Shown one piece after another: positions 48,051 through 59,294 of a DNA stretch of 64,000 nt; positions within the stretch are counted from its first letter, which is position 1; each line of letters opens with the position of its first letter. A model generated the notes under the pieces. It was not told the DNA's origin and ran no database searches. It worked only from the letters and a program-made list of their open reading frames with translations. The DNA comes from Aphrophora alni (Eukaryota > Arthropoda > Insecta > Hemiptera > Aphrophoridae): positions 24,633,949 to 24,697,948 of the forward strand of contig OY740774.1 in NCBI GenBank assembly GCA_963513935.1, written 5' to 3'. Both the position numbers and the translations under genes were made by a program.

Positions 48051-49077
48051 AGATATCAATAGAAATCATGCAAATAAATTTAAATACAAAATTTACAGAA
48101 AACCTAAAACTACAGCTGTGACTATACACTCATATTTTCATCATCTCACCTCCCCCATATAATGGCAGATTATAAAAACTTTATTCATATACTGATAACA
48201 ACATCAATGGAAGCGGATGATTTCCAAGGGCAATTAAAAACTATTAAATGTATTGCTATAGCAAATGGTTATATGGGGTTTATGGTCGACAGACTATTAA
48301 AAAAAACTGCACAAGCAAAAAGACCTAAAAAGTAAAAAGCCAAAAAAAACCTTTGTCTCTATTGACTACAGCAGTGTCTTCCCAGAAATGTTAACCAACA
48401 TACTTAACAAAGTTAACATAACACTAGCGTTTCTGACCAAAAACAATATTGACAACTTACTCCGCCCAAAGTTAAGGACACCTGTTGAAACATTGACAAA
48501 TGTATACAAAATATCTTGTAGTTACTGCAATAGCTATTATATAGGCCACACCGGCAGAAAATTTAAAACTAGAATCAGAGAGCACCTCCCCACTAATAAT
48601 ATCATTAATACAAAATGAAATTATGCACGCCACCTAATGGAACACAAACAATGCTTTCACCAATTTTTATACTAACCTCCAATCATTACAAATATGTAGG
48701 AGAGGCAGACACATGGATGCCATTTAGAAGTTGGAAATTTATAAAGCTTTCAAAGGAAATAAAAGTGATTTATTGAGTGATAAACTTAACTTCCGAACTA
48801 ACTATACGATACCGCGATGAAGTTGATAGATAACCTAGTGGACAAACCAAGATAAACAACCTTTACTACAGCCGTTCTTGAACCGTTGCTGTACACTTGT
48901 CGCGCATTTGAGTGTTATTTGTTTATTGTATGTGTTGTGTAGGTTTTGTAATGTTCTAATGTTTTAACGACCTCTCAGGAGCGAGTCTGAAGATGGAACA
49001 TAGGTTCTGAAACGCGTAACATAGTTACAAAATAAGTCACAAGACGGAGTAAGTATTATGTATTAAATAACTTAGAG
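48051..49077 (+). mobile_element. Penelope-like element B, 5'-truncated, head-to-head with A
   Basis: The plus-strand copy enters at the end of the reverse transcriptase region and runs through GIY-YIG to the same 3' end as element A ('ggagtaagtattatgtatta'). Its sequence is the reverse complement of A from the KYKIYRKPK block onward, with scattered differences. No LINE interrupts it, so it shows what A looked like before the insertion: after VVDNL...GGAC it continues 'aaaccaagataaac'. Confidence 0.85.
48085..48830 (+). pseudogene. PLE GIY-YIG endonuclease (element B), broken
   Basis: Frames read KFKYKIYRKPKTTAVTIHSY, ANGYMGFMVDRL, FVSIDYSSVFPEMLTNILNK (in frame here where A has a shift), VYKISCSYCNSYYIGHTGRK, then TRIREHLPTNNIINTK and a stop where A has Ser. 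The conserved end MDAI-TAG-K-L-E-I-Y-K-A-F-K-G-N carries the same in-frame TAG as element A. Confidence 0.82.
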
Positions 49078-49249
49078 AAACATTTTAAATGAGAACCTTA
49101 CCTACTTTTTTATAGGATTGGCAAATATATTATATTTTATTCATTACATTGTGTGATAAATCCAACCGTTTGGTCTATGAACGAATTGAAACTTAATATT
49201 TATTGGAATTTTAGTGGCTTTAAAAATCACACATATGTTACCACTACAT

Positions 49250-49517
49250 ATTTTTATCTTGAATTTGGGTAAAATATAATTTCCTACAGAAGAGTATACA
49301 AACAGGTTATTTTAAGGTATAGAATTGTGTTTTATTAAATTATTGTACATCATTATTACTTTTAAACTACCACAATCCAACCACTGTGTCTAGATTGATG
49401 AAGCTCAATGAAACTGTAATTTAATAAAACACACTTTTACACATTCAAATAACTAGTCTGTATATATTCTGTAGAACGTTATATATTTACCCAAATTTAA
49501 GATAAAAATATAATTAA
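49250..49517. repeat. Hairpin (foldback) element, about 268 bp
   Basis: The left arm (about 49250-49343) and right arm (about 49420-49517) are imperfect inverted repeats. 'atttttatcttgaatttggg' matches 'cccaaatttaagataaaaat', and 'tgtgttttattaaatta' matches 'taatttaataaaacaca'. The loop is about 77 bases. It carries no coding sequence. It looks like a MITE; a TSD could not be fixed because both ends are TA-rich. Confidence 0.75.
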
Positions 49518-49735
49518 AACTACTCTTGAATACTCTAATAGACTCTGAGTTGGTAGAGAACAAGTGTTGGTCAAGAGAGACCTAATATAAAAGATGAAGA
49601 TAGAGGAATTTAATCCAAGACTCCAGTTGAAATAGAGATTGAATCCATAATTACATTAAAGGTTGTGTAGATTTAGCTAGTTCCCTCGGGATTGTCAGGT
49701 CCGAAATCACTATAGATGATCCCCTGAGAGGATTT
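49518..49735 (+). repeat. Repeat family A, copy 13
   Basis: Begins right after the hairpin element with 'cttgaatactctaatagact'. It has 'gttggtcaagagagacctaa' and 'gttccctcgggattgtcag', with extra bases in the middle. Confidence 0.8.
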
Positions 49736-49854
49736 TAGCAGAAATGTTGTATTATTAAAACATAATAGAAGTACGATGTACAATAGGAGCACGAATGTAC
49801 AAATAAATTGTTAACTATGACCCATCTTCTTGAAAGACAATTTTATAAATAATC

Positions 49855-50085
49855 TATCGGTCATCATCGTTTTATAAAACAAAGCATAAAATGAAGTCTC
49901 CCAACCCTGGAATATTCTAATGGCGTTGGTTCGGAAAAGAACAAGAGCTAGTCAAGTGAGACTTGATAGGGAAAATAAAACGAGAGGAATCTATTCCAAG
50001 ACTCCAGCCAATGAAAAAAGACACTCCAGAAAACTTGGAATCGCTAAGTCCGTACTCAATAAAGTGATGAGCACCAAAGCAATAT
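49855..50085 (+). repeat. Repeat family A, copy 14
   Basis: Contains 'tcggtcatcatcgttttata', 'aagaacaagagctagtcaag' and 'cgctaagtccgtactcaata'. The 61-codon open frame at 49920-50105 is this repeat read through, not a gene. Confidence 0.8.
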
Positions 50086-50489
50086 ATTACAAACTAATAG
50101 AATAAAACAATGCATTTTTAGAAGAATAGAAACTTTTTCTTTACATCATATCAACAATCCTTCTCAAAGTTTTTCAATATATTATTGAACACTTCTGTAA
50201 TTTAAATTTTTTAAATTGATTTTCTATTTAGGGAAGAGCTCTCATGTACACTACTTTAGTAAAACATCATGATATAGATGATAGGAAAGTTTCGATGAAA
50301 AAACAACAATTTTCCAGGAGAAGAAAATAGAACCACCAGTTAGAAAGGTAATGGTTATGATAAATTAATTTCAAACTACATTTGCTTTGGTAACAAGCAA
50401 TTGATTTAAAGAACCTAGTTTTAAAGTCTTAAAATATAAATAAGAATGCCTTCTAAATTCTGTTGAATATTTTAATAGACATTTTAACG

Positions 50490-50690
50490 TTTTTGTTTAA
50501 AGAGAAAAAACCTCTCGGTTATAAAACCCTTATAAAAATAAGCAAGTAAAGTTCTCTACACATCGATATTCTAATAGCGTTAGTCAGGAGAGAATAAGAG
50601 TTGGTCAAGAGAGACCTGATAGGAAATATGAAAGGGAGGAATCTAACTAAAGACTAAATGAAAAAAGATATAGATCCAGCGAGGCCATTT
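50490..50690 (+). repeat. Repeat family A, copy 15
   Basis: Contains 'aaaaaacctctcggttataa', 'gttggtcaagagagacctg' and 'atagatccagcgagg', and is cut before the tail palindrome. Confidence 0.8.
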
Positions 50691-51199
50691 TCTTCTGTGT
50701 GGATCTCTATTCAAATCTACTAGACCCTTTTTAAGTTTTTTTTTCATAATTCATTTCACTAAGTCACTTTAAAAAACACATACAGACTCAATAATAAACA
50801 AGTGATGCTACGATTTGTGAATTGTTGTCCATTAATATTTTTGATGAATGCATCCTTAACTTTACTGTTCTTCTCGAGCTGACAAAGTATACGTTGGTCT
50901 TAGATACGGGAGAACAGCAGTTTATATAAATAAATAAATAATATTGCTTTGTCGCGCACACACAATAATTTGGGATATTTATTACTAAAACTATCTGTAA
51001 ATAGACAGAAACGAGATCACAAAATAAGGTATTTACCTCGAATTGCCGCATCAATACTCACTATAAATGCCTCACTTATTGTATATAGTGGGGCTTACAC
51101 TATACTTGAAGAGTTAGCAGGATCGAAACTGTGGTAATCATATTAAACTTTTTTTCATTGCTGTTTAAAAATGTTTGATCATTCATTATCGCTTGTATA
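50691..51199. other. No gene recognised
   Basis: AT-rich DNA. The open frames at 50788-51054 (minus) and 50949-51137 (plus) overlap each other and match nothing known. Confidence 0.45.
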
Positions 51200-52110
51200 C
51201 AGGGGTGGTGAAAAGTCCCGGAACGGGTTAATATTTTTTTAACCGTTACAGATGGAACTATATAACTTGGTACACTGTTACTGGGCGTAAAACACTATTT
51301 TACCACAATTTCAATGAGCCGCTACCGCTTCGGGGGGACGGCCCACAAGGAGTCAGAAGAAAATCTTAAATAAGAGCGTGGGTCGAGTTGTACATCAAAT
51401 TAAAGGTTTAATTTAGTAGAATACAATGCCGCAAATCTGACTTCAAAAGATTCACCCTAAACAAAATGGCGGCGTTTTAAAGTTTATGAAAGTTACAATG
51501 GCGTTGAGTGTTAAAGATAGCTGGAACATGTTTACTCGGTACAGGTTTCAAAACAAACGCACAGAAATCAGTGTTGAAGCTATAAAGCTATTTTTTAGAG
51601 TTCCACTTGACCCTTAACCTCAAATGGGGAACGGCCCACAAGGAGTCGGAAGAAAATCTTTAACGAGAGCATAGGTTGAGTTGTACATCAAATTAAAGGT
51701 CTTTATTAGCACAGTACAATGCCACAAATCCGACTTCAAACGGACAACCGAGCCGGAAATGGCAGCCATTCAAAGATGGCATGAATTTGAAATGCTATCT
51801 TTAACACTCAACGCCATAGTAACTTTCATAAACTTTAAAACGCCGCCATTTTGTTGAGGGTGAACCTTTTGAAGTCGGATTTGTGGCATTGTATTCTACT
51901 AAATTAGAATTTTAATTTCATGTACAACTCGATCCACGCTCTCATTTAAGATTTTATTCCGACTCCTTGTGGGCCGTCACCCCGAAGTGGTAGCGGCTCA
52001 TTGAAATTGAGATAAAATAGTGTTTTATGCCCAGTAACAGTACCAAGTTATATAGTTCCATCTGTAACGGTTAAAAAAATATATACCCGTTCCGGGACTT
52101 TTCACCACCC

Positions 52111-52113
<3 letters not shown>
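51200..52113. mobile_element. 914-bp TA-flanked foldback transposon with long inverted repeats
   Basis: The ends are CAGGGGTGGTGAAAAGTCCC and its reverse complement, each flanked by TA (51198-51199 and 52114-52115), as for Tc1/mariner-type insertion. The inverted arms extend at least 300 bases, to about 51520 and 51795. Inside, the left-arm segment 'ggcccacaaggagtc' to 'acttcaaa' (51346-51450) is repeated directly at 51630-51735. No transposase frame exists, so it is non-autonomous. The arms are GC-richer than the surroundings. Confidence 0.92.

Positions 52114-52149
<36 letters not shown>
52114..52149. repeat. (TA)n microsatellite at the right end of the foldback element
   Basis: A pure TA run of about 18 units that starts with the target TA of the transposon. 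It may have grown from that TA or been the target. Confidence 0.9.
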
Positions 52150-52153
<4 letters not shown>

Positions 52154-52764
52154 AAGGAAATAACGTAAAATAAAAATCATGTTACGATGTCATTGGTTAG
52201 GCACAGAAATTTTGCTCTGAATCTGCTTGAGATTGCTTGCTCTGATTGCCTTGGCAGTGGTACAGCTGATGATTAGTTCACAGAGCAGTACAAAGGGGTC
52301 AAGTTCTGCGGAACAGCTCGAGTTGAGTCCCTGAATTTATTTATCTAGTTTATTTTTCACGAAGTTTTTCAAATTATTAAGTCACGTTTAGTTTTTGAAA
52401 AATGGCGTTCATTACATTCTCGTGAATGCCTAAATTATACGTGCTACCAAGGTAGTTATAATTATATATCGTGAGGTGTATCGAAATAAACTTTGGGCTC
52501 TAGACCACCTTCACTACAGTCACGATTGTATGTAATTACTTTTATAATTAAATGTATGTCCAATAAATCAGTTTATTATAATTACTCATTTAGAGCAGGT
52601 TATCTGGAGTGGTTATTGGTTTGAAAGGGATCAATCATTTATGACCCTTAAGGGTAAGAATAACCACGTTTACCTAGGTATAGCTTAGGTAAGGTTAAAG
52701 GACACCCCCTTCCCTACGAATTAAATAGTAATATTCCTCACAATAAGCCAAAATATCCGCAGTT
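52150..52764. other. No gene recognised
   Basis: Mixed sequence, somewhat less AT-rich ('attgcttgctctgattgcct'). No open frame or repeat was recognised. Confidence 0.45.
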
Positions 52765-52980
52765 GGTAGCAGAAGATCGCCGCAACCTCTAACCCATGAA
52801 TACTCAATAACGTCTCAGACGGAAAAGAAAAATAATTAGTTAATAGACACTGGATAGGAAAGATAAAAGAGACGAATTTAACCCAAGACTACGTGAAAAA
52901 GGTGTAGACTGTAGACCCAGCTATGATCCTTCGAGATTGCTAAGCGAGTATGGATTATAAATGAGCCCCTGAGGGATGAA
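52765..52980 (+). repeat. Repeat family A, copy 16
   Basis: Contains 'aacccaagactacgtgaaaa', 'tgtagacccagctatgatcc' and 'aaatgagcccctgaggg'. Confidence 0.8.
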
Positions 52981-53869
52981 ATAAAAACAAAACATTCATC
53001 TCACGAAAAAAAATTGTTTAATAAAAGTTTTAATTTACCATTAATCTTCAAACTGGCAAGAAGAACCGACTAACATTTTTACTATTAAAATCGAACTAAC
53101 AAACTTTGTAATTCATACAAATTCCTTACACCATAACCAGCTATATTGCCTATTGTGTTATTGTAATTAACAGCTATGATGTACTATGTAGTGGTGATGC
53201 TATTTCTATGGAAATATTTTAAAGACTAAAGGAAGGGAAATTGTCTTTTGTGAAGAGGAAATATGAAAACTATTATAGTAATATTTGCAAAGAAGAGGAT
53301 TTGTTGGAAATAGGAAGTTATTTCAAAGATAAAGGAGAAGACATTTCAAGTTCCGTTATTGCTTTGCATAAAGACTTCATCATATTATCTTTATTTGTTT
53401 CTGTAGATGTTATACTAAAACAAGACAATACTGTTCCATATGTAAAAGTGTAATGATATTAAACAGCAATATTAAAGATAGAAGGGGAAAAAAATATCAC
53501 TATTATAAATATACATGAGATTACTAACAAAAGATTTGCCTGTTTTTTGTCATTTACAGGTAATAATCTTAAATTGAAATCAGGAAGACTTGTAGAAACT
53601 TCAATCAACTATTATGTAAAAAGATGCATAATTATCCTCAATAAAAAACTGTATTTGAACCAAGACTAAGTTTCACTAACTGGTTGATTTTCCTCAGCTG
53701 TACATGTATACCCGATCTCTAACCGATCCACTCGAGCTGTATATAGTGGATCGGTGTTACGAAGGATACAACTGAAGAATAACAATTACTTATTGAACCG
53801 TCGTTGTTTCATATAGATATTTATTACTTACCCAGTATACGAAGTTATGAACCAAATCATGACCTCTGT
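52981..53869. other. Gap with one unrecognised open frame (53241-53453, +)
   Basis: The 70-codon frame encodes a hydrophilic N-half (VKRKYENYYSNICKEEDLLE) and a hydrophobic C-half. It resembles no family I know, and no intron borders frame it. The rest is AT-rich. Confidence 0.3.
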
Positions 53870-54035
53870 TTTATACTGATCTTAACGTTCATGGCCTCAG
53901 TAAACCTAAAAAGTTATTTTCGTCATATTTACAGTCCATCGTCGTTGTCTGCATGTAAGCACGGTAGTAGTCACATTAATTAAGAAAGAAATATGAAACC
54001 TGGTGTACTAATTTGAGAATTAAAACTGTTGTTAA
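53870..54035 (+). repeat. Repeat family B, copy 3 (head only)
   Basis: Contains 'actgatcttaacgttcatgg', 'ccatcgtcgttgtctgcatg', 'gtaagcacggtagtagtcac' and 'atgaaacctggtgt', then loses similarity. Confidence 0.65.
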
Positions 54036-54349
54036 TTTTTGAAATTGATAAATATAGAAAATTTACATTTAATGTTCAATCATGAATTGGCGTTACGGAT
54101 GGCTGGTGTTTCGGAATTTATTAATTTCGTGTTGTCTGCTGTAGAATTCAAAGAGTACTTACTTTGTATCATCCACGTGTCTGTAGTAAAATGTTATTTT
54201 TGTTTCATTGTGGTTTTTATTAACCGAGAAATATTTATTTTCAACGAGATTGAAAAAAACTCAGCAAAGAATTTCAGGTAGGGAAATCCCAACGCTGAAC
54301 CTTCTTTCTGAACGAAAAAATCACAATTGAATTAAAAATAGTTTAACGG

Positions 54350-55190
54350 TTTCAATTAATTATTGAGATGATTCATTTATTGCTTGATGAGGTTATCTTT
54401 CAAAACAACAATGGTTTCACTGATGAGGGCATTAGTATATAACTGCACCAAGCGATGCTAATTTTGTGGCCGTTTTTAAGTTCATGTAGAAATTTTATCA
54501 ACAAGATCAATGCTATTTTTTAGATACTTTCCAACACTACTTCATTTTTTATTATTTCTATCAAGTGTTTCGCTATATTATATGCAAGGGAAGGTTTAAA
54601 ATTTACTTAATGACGGATAGGTGAGTTATTTTATGTATATTAGGTAGTTCTCTTAAAATGGGTTTTGTGAATTTGATACTATTAAAGATCTGATACAGTG
54701 TTAACTTTAGATAATAGTAAAGCACAATTTTGTTGAGAGTTCTAATGATATCTTTTGATAAGGGGGGGGTCTTGTATCAACAATTCACATTGTTACTTGC
54801 TAAGTAATCCTGGACATTGCTATACAAGTTTGAGTAGAATTATTATCATTTTCGCCTTGTCAGCCTTCGTAATTATTGCATCGTTTTAGTGAGTTCCAAA
54901 TTAATCTATTCTACGGTTCGTCTCATAGGTTTAAATTTCAAATTAATTTTGTAACTGAACTCCGGATTTTTTATTACTTTCCTATTTGTATTAGCTATCA
55001 TGACTCTAGTCAGTTCTTAATGTTTTTATTGAGTAATTCGGAGGTTAGACTAGTTTTTGTTATCAGTTTAAATTATAATTGAATCCTCTGTTTAAAATAT
55101 TCAATTCATTATCTGTAAAAAACAAGTTCAGTTTTATTTCAACTCTAAGGTAAAATTGATGGTTACATTTTATAATGTTCTCATTTGTCT
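54350..55190 (-). pseudogene. Third Penelope-like reverse transcriptase relic (element C), heavily decayed
   Basis: Minus-strand frames give, in order, FFTDNELNILNRGFNYNLN (N-terminal block), NDAIITKADKAKMIII (family: ITKADKGN...V), PILRE-type debris, HKITHLSVIK and NSPIRHxVNFKPSLAYNIAK (family: YPIRPIVNFTNSPTYNLAK), KNSIDLVDKIS, and LYTNALISETIVVLKDNLIK (compare LYTNVPVYETIAILHD in element A). Stops and frame changes are frequent. It preserves the N-terminal region missing from A and B. The GIY-YIG part was not found downstream. The open frames at 54876-55082 and nearby on plus are shadows. Confidence 0.65.
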
Positions 55191-55794
55191 GCTTTTAAAA
55201 TATTGTGATTTTTTTTTATTATGTTTCGTTTTTAGTTATATCTTTTAAATAACTTGTGTCTCTAATTTATTCTTTATAATAAATTGTTGTGTGGTATGTA
55301 AAATATTTAACAGTTCAATGTGTATATTGTAAAGGGAGGCTTTGTGCTTATTTTTATGGGAATATAACTCTTTTATTAAATTTTTGTATTCAAATCGTTG
55401 CCGGAATGTTTACAGCTTTCGTTGAAGAAAATGTATTATTGTTTGTTTTTATTGAGAAAAACTTTGGTACCGAATTATGTTATAAACATATTTTATTGAA
55501 ATCAATCTTTATTTTAATATTTTTTTTACTGGAAGGCTAAAGTTGATTGACAGTGTAAAATTACACTTCGGACTAGTTTTGGTACAATTTAAGTACGCTT
55601 GGACTTTATTTAAATAAACGCTATAATTTGTTTATTAATGAACTAAGTTGATCAAATGACCCTTGTCTATACTACTAGTTCATCCAAAGGAAGTTCTCGG
55701 AAAGAACTGTTTCTTTTTTTTCCTTTATTTATTTATTATTATTTTTTTTTTACATATAGTGATAACATTTGATAATCTAGAAAAAAATGCCAAC
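55191..55794. other. No gene recognised
   Basis: The 83-codon plus frame at 55289-55540 is hydrophobic and low-complexity-like (KSIFILIFFLLEG). I see no family signature. Confidence 0.4.
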
Positions 55795-56560
55795 CTCTTT
55801 TTTTGACTGATCTTCACGTTTCAAGGTCTCAAGAAACCGAAAAGTGGTTTTAGCCATCCGTCCACCCGTCGTCGTTGTCATTCTCGGTAGGTAATCACGA
55901 TAGTGGCTACGAAAATTAAAATAAGAATTTGAAATTTGGTGTAAGGTGGAAAGTATGTTTGTTTAAATAGAAAAAAAAACAGAATTGGAAATGTAAAAAT
56001 AGCGACAATTTTAAACAGTTTTTGGTTCATATCTGTGTGTTATTCAAGTTACAACAAACTAAATTAGATACAAATTTGCATATTTCAATTCGGCATGCAA
56101 TAGTATCAACTCCAAACTATCTAAGATGGTAAATAAAAAAGTTATTATCAAAATGTAATATCGAAGCCTGATCTCCCATGAAAATGTGATATTCGCATAG
56201 TTACGAGATCCGGTAGGGCCTAGTCACCGTTTCGGGTGTAGCACGTAGAGGCTCCTTCACATGTGTTTAGTTTCGATGCCAGTTAGGGTTGAGACATTGA
56301 CACGAGCGAATCTTGTTGAACAGTGTTAAATATATGCACACTACGTGGCTCGTTAGGGCCTAGCCAACGTCGTGAAAGTAGGGATGTACACAATTACCTG
56401 GTTCATAAAACCTGTCTAACAACTGTTTAAAAAATGCCTTTTGATCTAGCAATACAATTCAACAACCCTTCTTACAATGGCCAACAAATAAACTTTTTCT
56501 CATTAAATTTGGATAACCTACTTGTAGAGAACTGGATAAGTACCATGGTAGCGCCGAGGA
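55795..56560 (+). repeat. Repeat family B, copy 4 (longest)
   Basis: Contains 'ctgatcttcacgtttcaagg', 'cgtcgtcgttgtcattctcg', 'gaaatttggtgtaagg', 'tttcaattcggcatgcaa', 'acgagatccggtagggccta' and a further block near 56440 ('cttttgatctagcaataca') also seen in the loop of the 4.3-7.8 kb palindrome ('cctcttgatctaccaact'). Noncoding. Confidence 0.7.
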
Positions 56561-57373
56561 TCTTCTTTATTTCCTGCTTTTAAATAGATCAGATACTTTT
56601 TAGTGCGGCAGTGAAGAATATTATTTTTGTTAGTACTTTGGATTTGTCAAAACGTTAGTACAATAAAAAATAAATAAATGTATAATGTTTATGAATAATC
56701 ATAATATAGCAACCTGTCAACTCAAACCAATGTTTGTTTGTAAACTAAAAGTTATTAATTTGTTGCTTTAAACTAAAGTTGGTGCAGTCAGACAGCCTCA
56801 GGTCCCGAGGGATGGCGGGAGCAATATTTACCCTTCAACAGTGTGTATCGTATTTGTGTCTGACAGGGTGGAAAAAACGGTAGGTTAACCAAAGTTGATT
56901 TCCTTTTCAGCTGCTACGTTCAATCCTTTTTAAAAGTGACGAAATTTACTTTTCCTTTATACTTATTAAAAATAATGTGATTTTTAATCAGGTAAATTTA
57001 TGTGGAGTTTTTGATTGGTGAAATATCAGTTTTAAGGTTTTGTAATCTCCACAAAAATAGTTTTGGGAATATTATGTGTCTGTTATCCCAAATTAGCTCA
57101 ATTTTCCTAAAACTCAAAAATACTCTTTTATCAAAATCAACTTGAATGAGAAGGATTTTTACATAATGTTCGCATATACTAAAAACGTCTGTTTGGAAAT
57201 TTATTGCTTTTATATAAAAGGTTGAAGTTTTCGGCTGTACCAGATTCGTTCAAATGTAAAAATTAGTGATCCAAACCAAGTTAAAATTGCAGTTATAATC
57301 AGTAATAATTGACAAAATAAAACAAAAATGATCCTTAACTGAAATTAGGAAATGGACTTCAATCAAACTTTAG

Positions 57374-57375
<2 letters not shown>
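56561..57375. other. No gene recognised
   Basis: AT-rich apart from a GC-richer stretch at 56775-56880 ('ggtcccgagggatggcggga') that I could not assign. Confidence 0.45.

Positions 57376-57421
<46 letters not shown>
57376..57421. repeat. (TA)n microsatellite
   Basis: A pure TA run of about 23 units. The (Ile-Tyr)n frame at 57352-57696 starts in it and is not considered a gene. Confidence 0.93.
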
Positions 57422-57422
<1 letters not shown>

Positions 57423-58759
57423 CAAAGAAACAAACATGATAGTAAAAACAACTTATTCTACATGCATCTATTCTGTATTGGGGTGGGCTATACGCCCACC
57501 TAGGGTTGTGGATCCTTTCTACCCACCACCTCATCTAGAGAACAATGTCCTAGTTAAGCACTACCACTTTCGAAGGCTATCTGTCCTTTTGACAAACCTC
57601 AGTAGTTCAGGAAAAACAATTTATACACCCATAAGAAATATATGGAAAAACTCAACAATAATAAATTGTTTTTTCACGCCGTATTATAATTCGTGAATTT
57701 TAGACAACTACCATGAAATTATGTTTTTAGCCAATAACTTGGTTATCTTTTGAGCTACGGTAAAAATAAAAAAAGTAACTTCTTTGTTTCTTGAAATTAT
57801 TTTTTAAAGTTATCACTTTTAGAGATATTTGACAATACAAATTTTAAATAGACGCCATTTTGAAAATATACCAAAGAACGTTATGGTTTTTGTACAGGGA
57901 TAAAAGATTACGTAACAAATATGGACACCAAATTTGAGCTCAATATCTATTATATTTTCAAAGATATAAGCGTCTAGTAACAAAACAAAATGTCAGATAA
58001 TTCGACACTAAGCATTTCCGGAGTTGTTTATTAGAACTTTTTTTTTTCTTCTTATTTTCGCCTGGTGAAAATTGGCACAATATTTTTCGAGACACTCTGT
58101 ATATCTTTTTTTTGCGTCAGGGTAGTTCACATGGTACCCGTTACATGTGTAGCTTTAGGTCGCAGTGGAATAAACGCGAGGTTACGAACATTCAGAGAAA
58201 AAAAAAGAAAGGAAAAACAGTTCAAAATATAATATGAACAATTATACAACTTCTAAGAAAACCTACAGATTATAATTGTTTCTTATTTTTTCATTATCCT
58301 TAGTTAAAGCTATTTAAAAAAAATATATCTGCATTAACTTCATGCACGAGAATAAATATTTAAAATTACAGTTCCAAAGGTTCTTTGATGAATTTAAACT
58401 TTTCTCTTCAAAGGGCAGACATGTAATTTAACAGAATACTCACATAAAACAATTATAAATAGAGAATGTTGTACTTGGCAGGTTTAAAGTAGAAACCTCG
58501 AGGTTATAAAAGTGATTACTGGTGTTGTAATACTTTAAAATGAAAGTCGAATGTATATTATTGCTATTTTTAACCTAAACTAACGCGTGAAAACACTTTT
58601 ATTTTACTTTTTGTAATTAACTTCAATTATACAACAGATTTTAAGTATATACTCCCACTTTTAAGCCTCCTCGGTCTCACTTTACTTACCCAGTAAGTTT
58701 GGTAATCGCAAAAAATTAGATATTCTAAAATCGTTCTGTTAGGCCTATATATTTTCTGC
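57422..58759. other. No gene recognised; small hairpin at 57481-57500
   Basis: GGTGGGC-TATAC-GCCCACC forms a perfect 7-bp stem within 57482-57500. The stretch at 57820-58110 ('agagatatttgac', 'cgagacactctgtatat') looks like the end of an old unassigned element. Confidence 0.45.
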
Positions 58760-58920
58760 TTTATCTTGTTTAAAATTGAAAAACCTTACATTGCGTTAAA
58801 AATGGAAGAAAAGAACATAAAAAGGATAGATGAGTGGGATCTAATGAAAAAGGGTATAGATCCAGCTAAAGTACATGGGATTACCACGCTCGTACTCACT
58901 CTGAGGGTCATGTAAGTGAA
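58760..58920 (+). repeat. Repeat family A, copy 17 (internally deleted)
   Basis: Head ('cttgtttaaaattgaaaaac', 'ggaagaaaagaacataaaa') and tail ('tagatccagctaaag', 'cgctcgtactcact') are joined with the middle missing. Confidence 0.75.
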
Positions 58921-59294
58921 AAGGTAATTCATCAGGATATGAACTGACAATTTGTTCTGTTATGTATGAGTATCTCCTTCACAGATTTAAGACTGAAAGC
59001 TCCAATACTGTAAATGAAATTGGGGAAAAGTTAGAAACAAAAGCCAAGCCTGTAAAAGTAATTCCGGTAAGAACAAAGTTATAACTTAGTAACCGACTTT
59101 ATCACAATATTGTGGAACGCCAAGTTTATAAATGTCAGCCAGAATTTACAAAGTACTTTCTATAGTTTTACTGGACTATCAATCAGTATTATAGTAGTGA
59201 TGTTTATAAACATTCTAGATATTAAAATCTTTCAGCCATGATTATGGAATACCATAAATTCTAACTATAATATATTTGTGACTCACTGTTTATA
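58921..59294. other. No gene recognised
   Basis: AT-rich DNA without open frames of note. Confidence 0.5.

Noticed and set aside
49920..50105. Basic 61-codon protein (MALVRKRTRASQ...)
   Set aside because: It is family A copy 14 translated. Other family A copies do not keep this frame.
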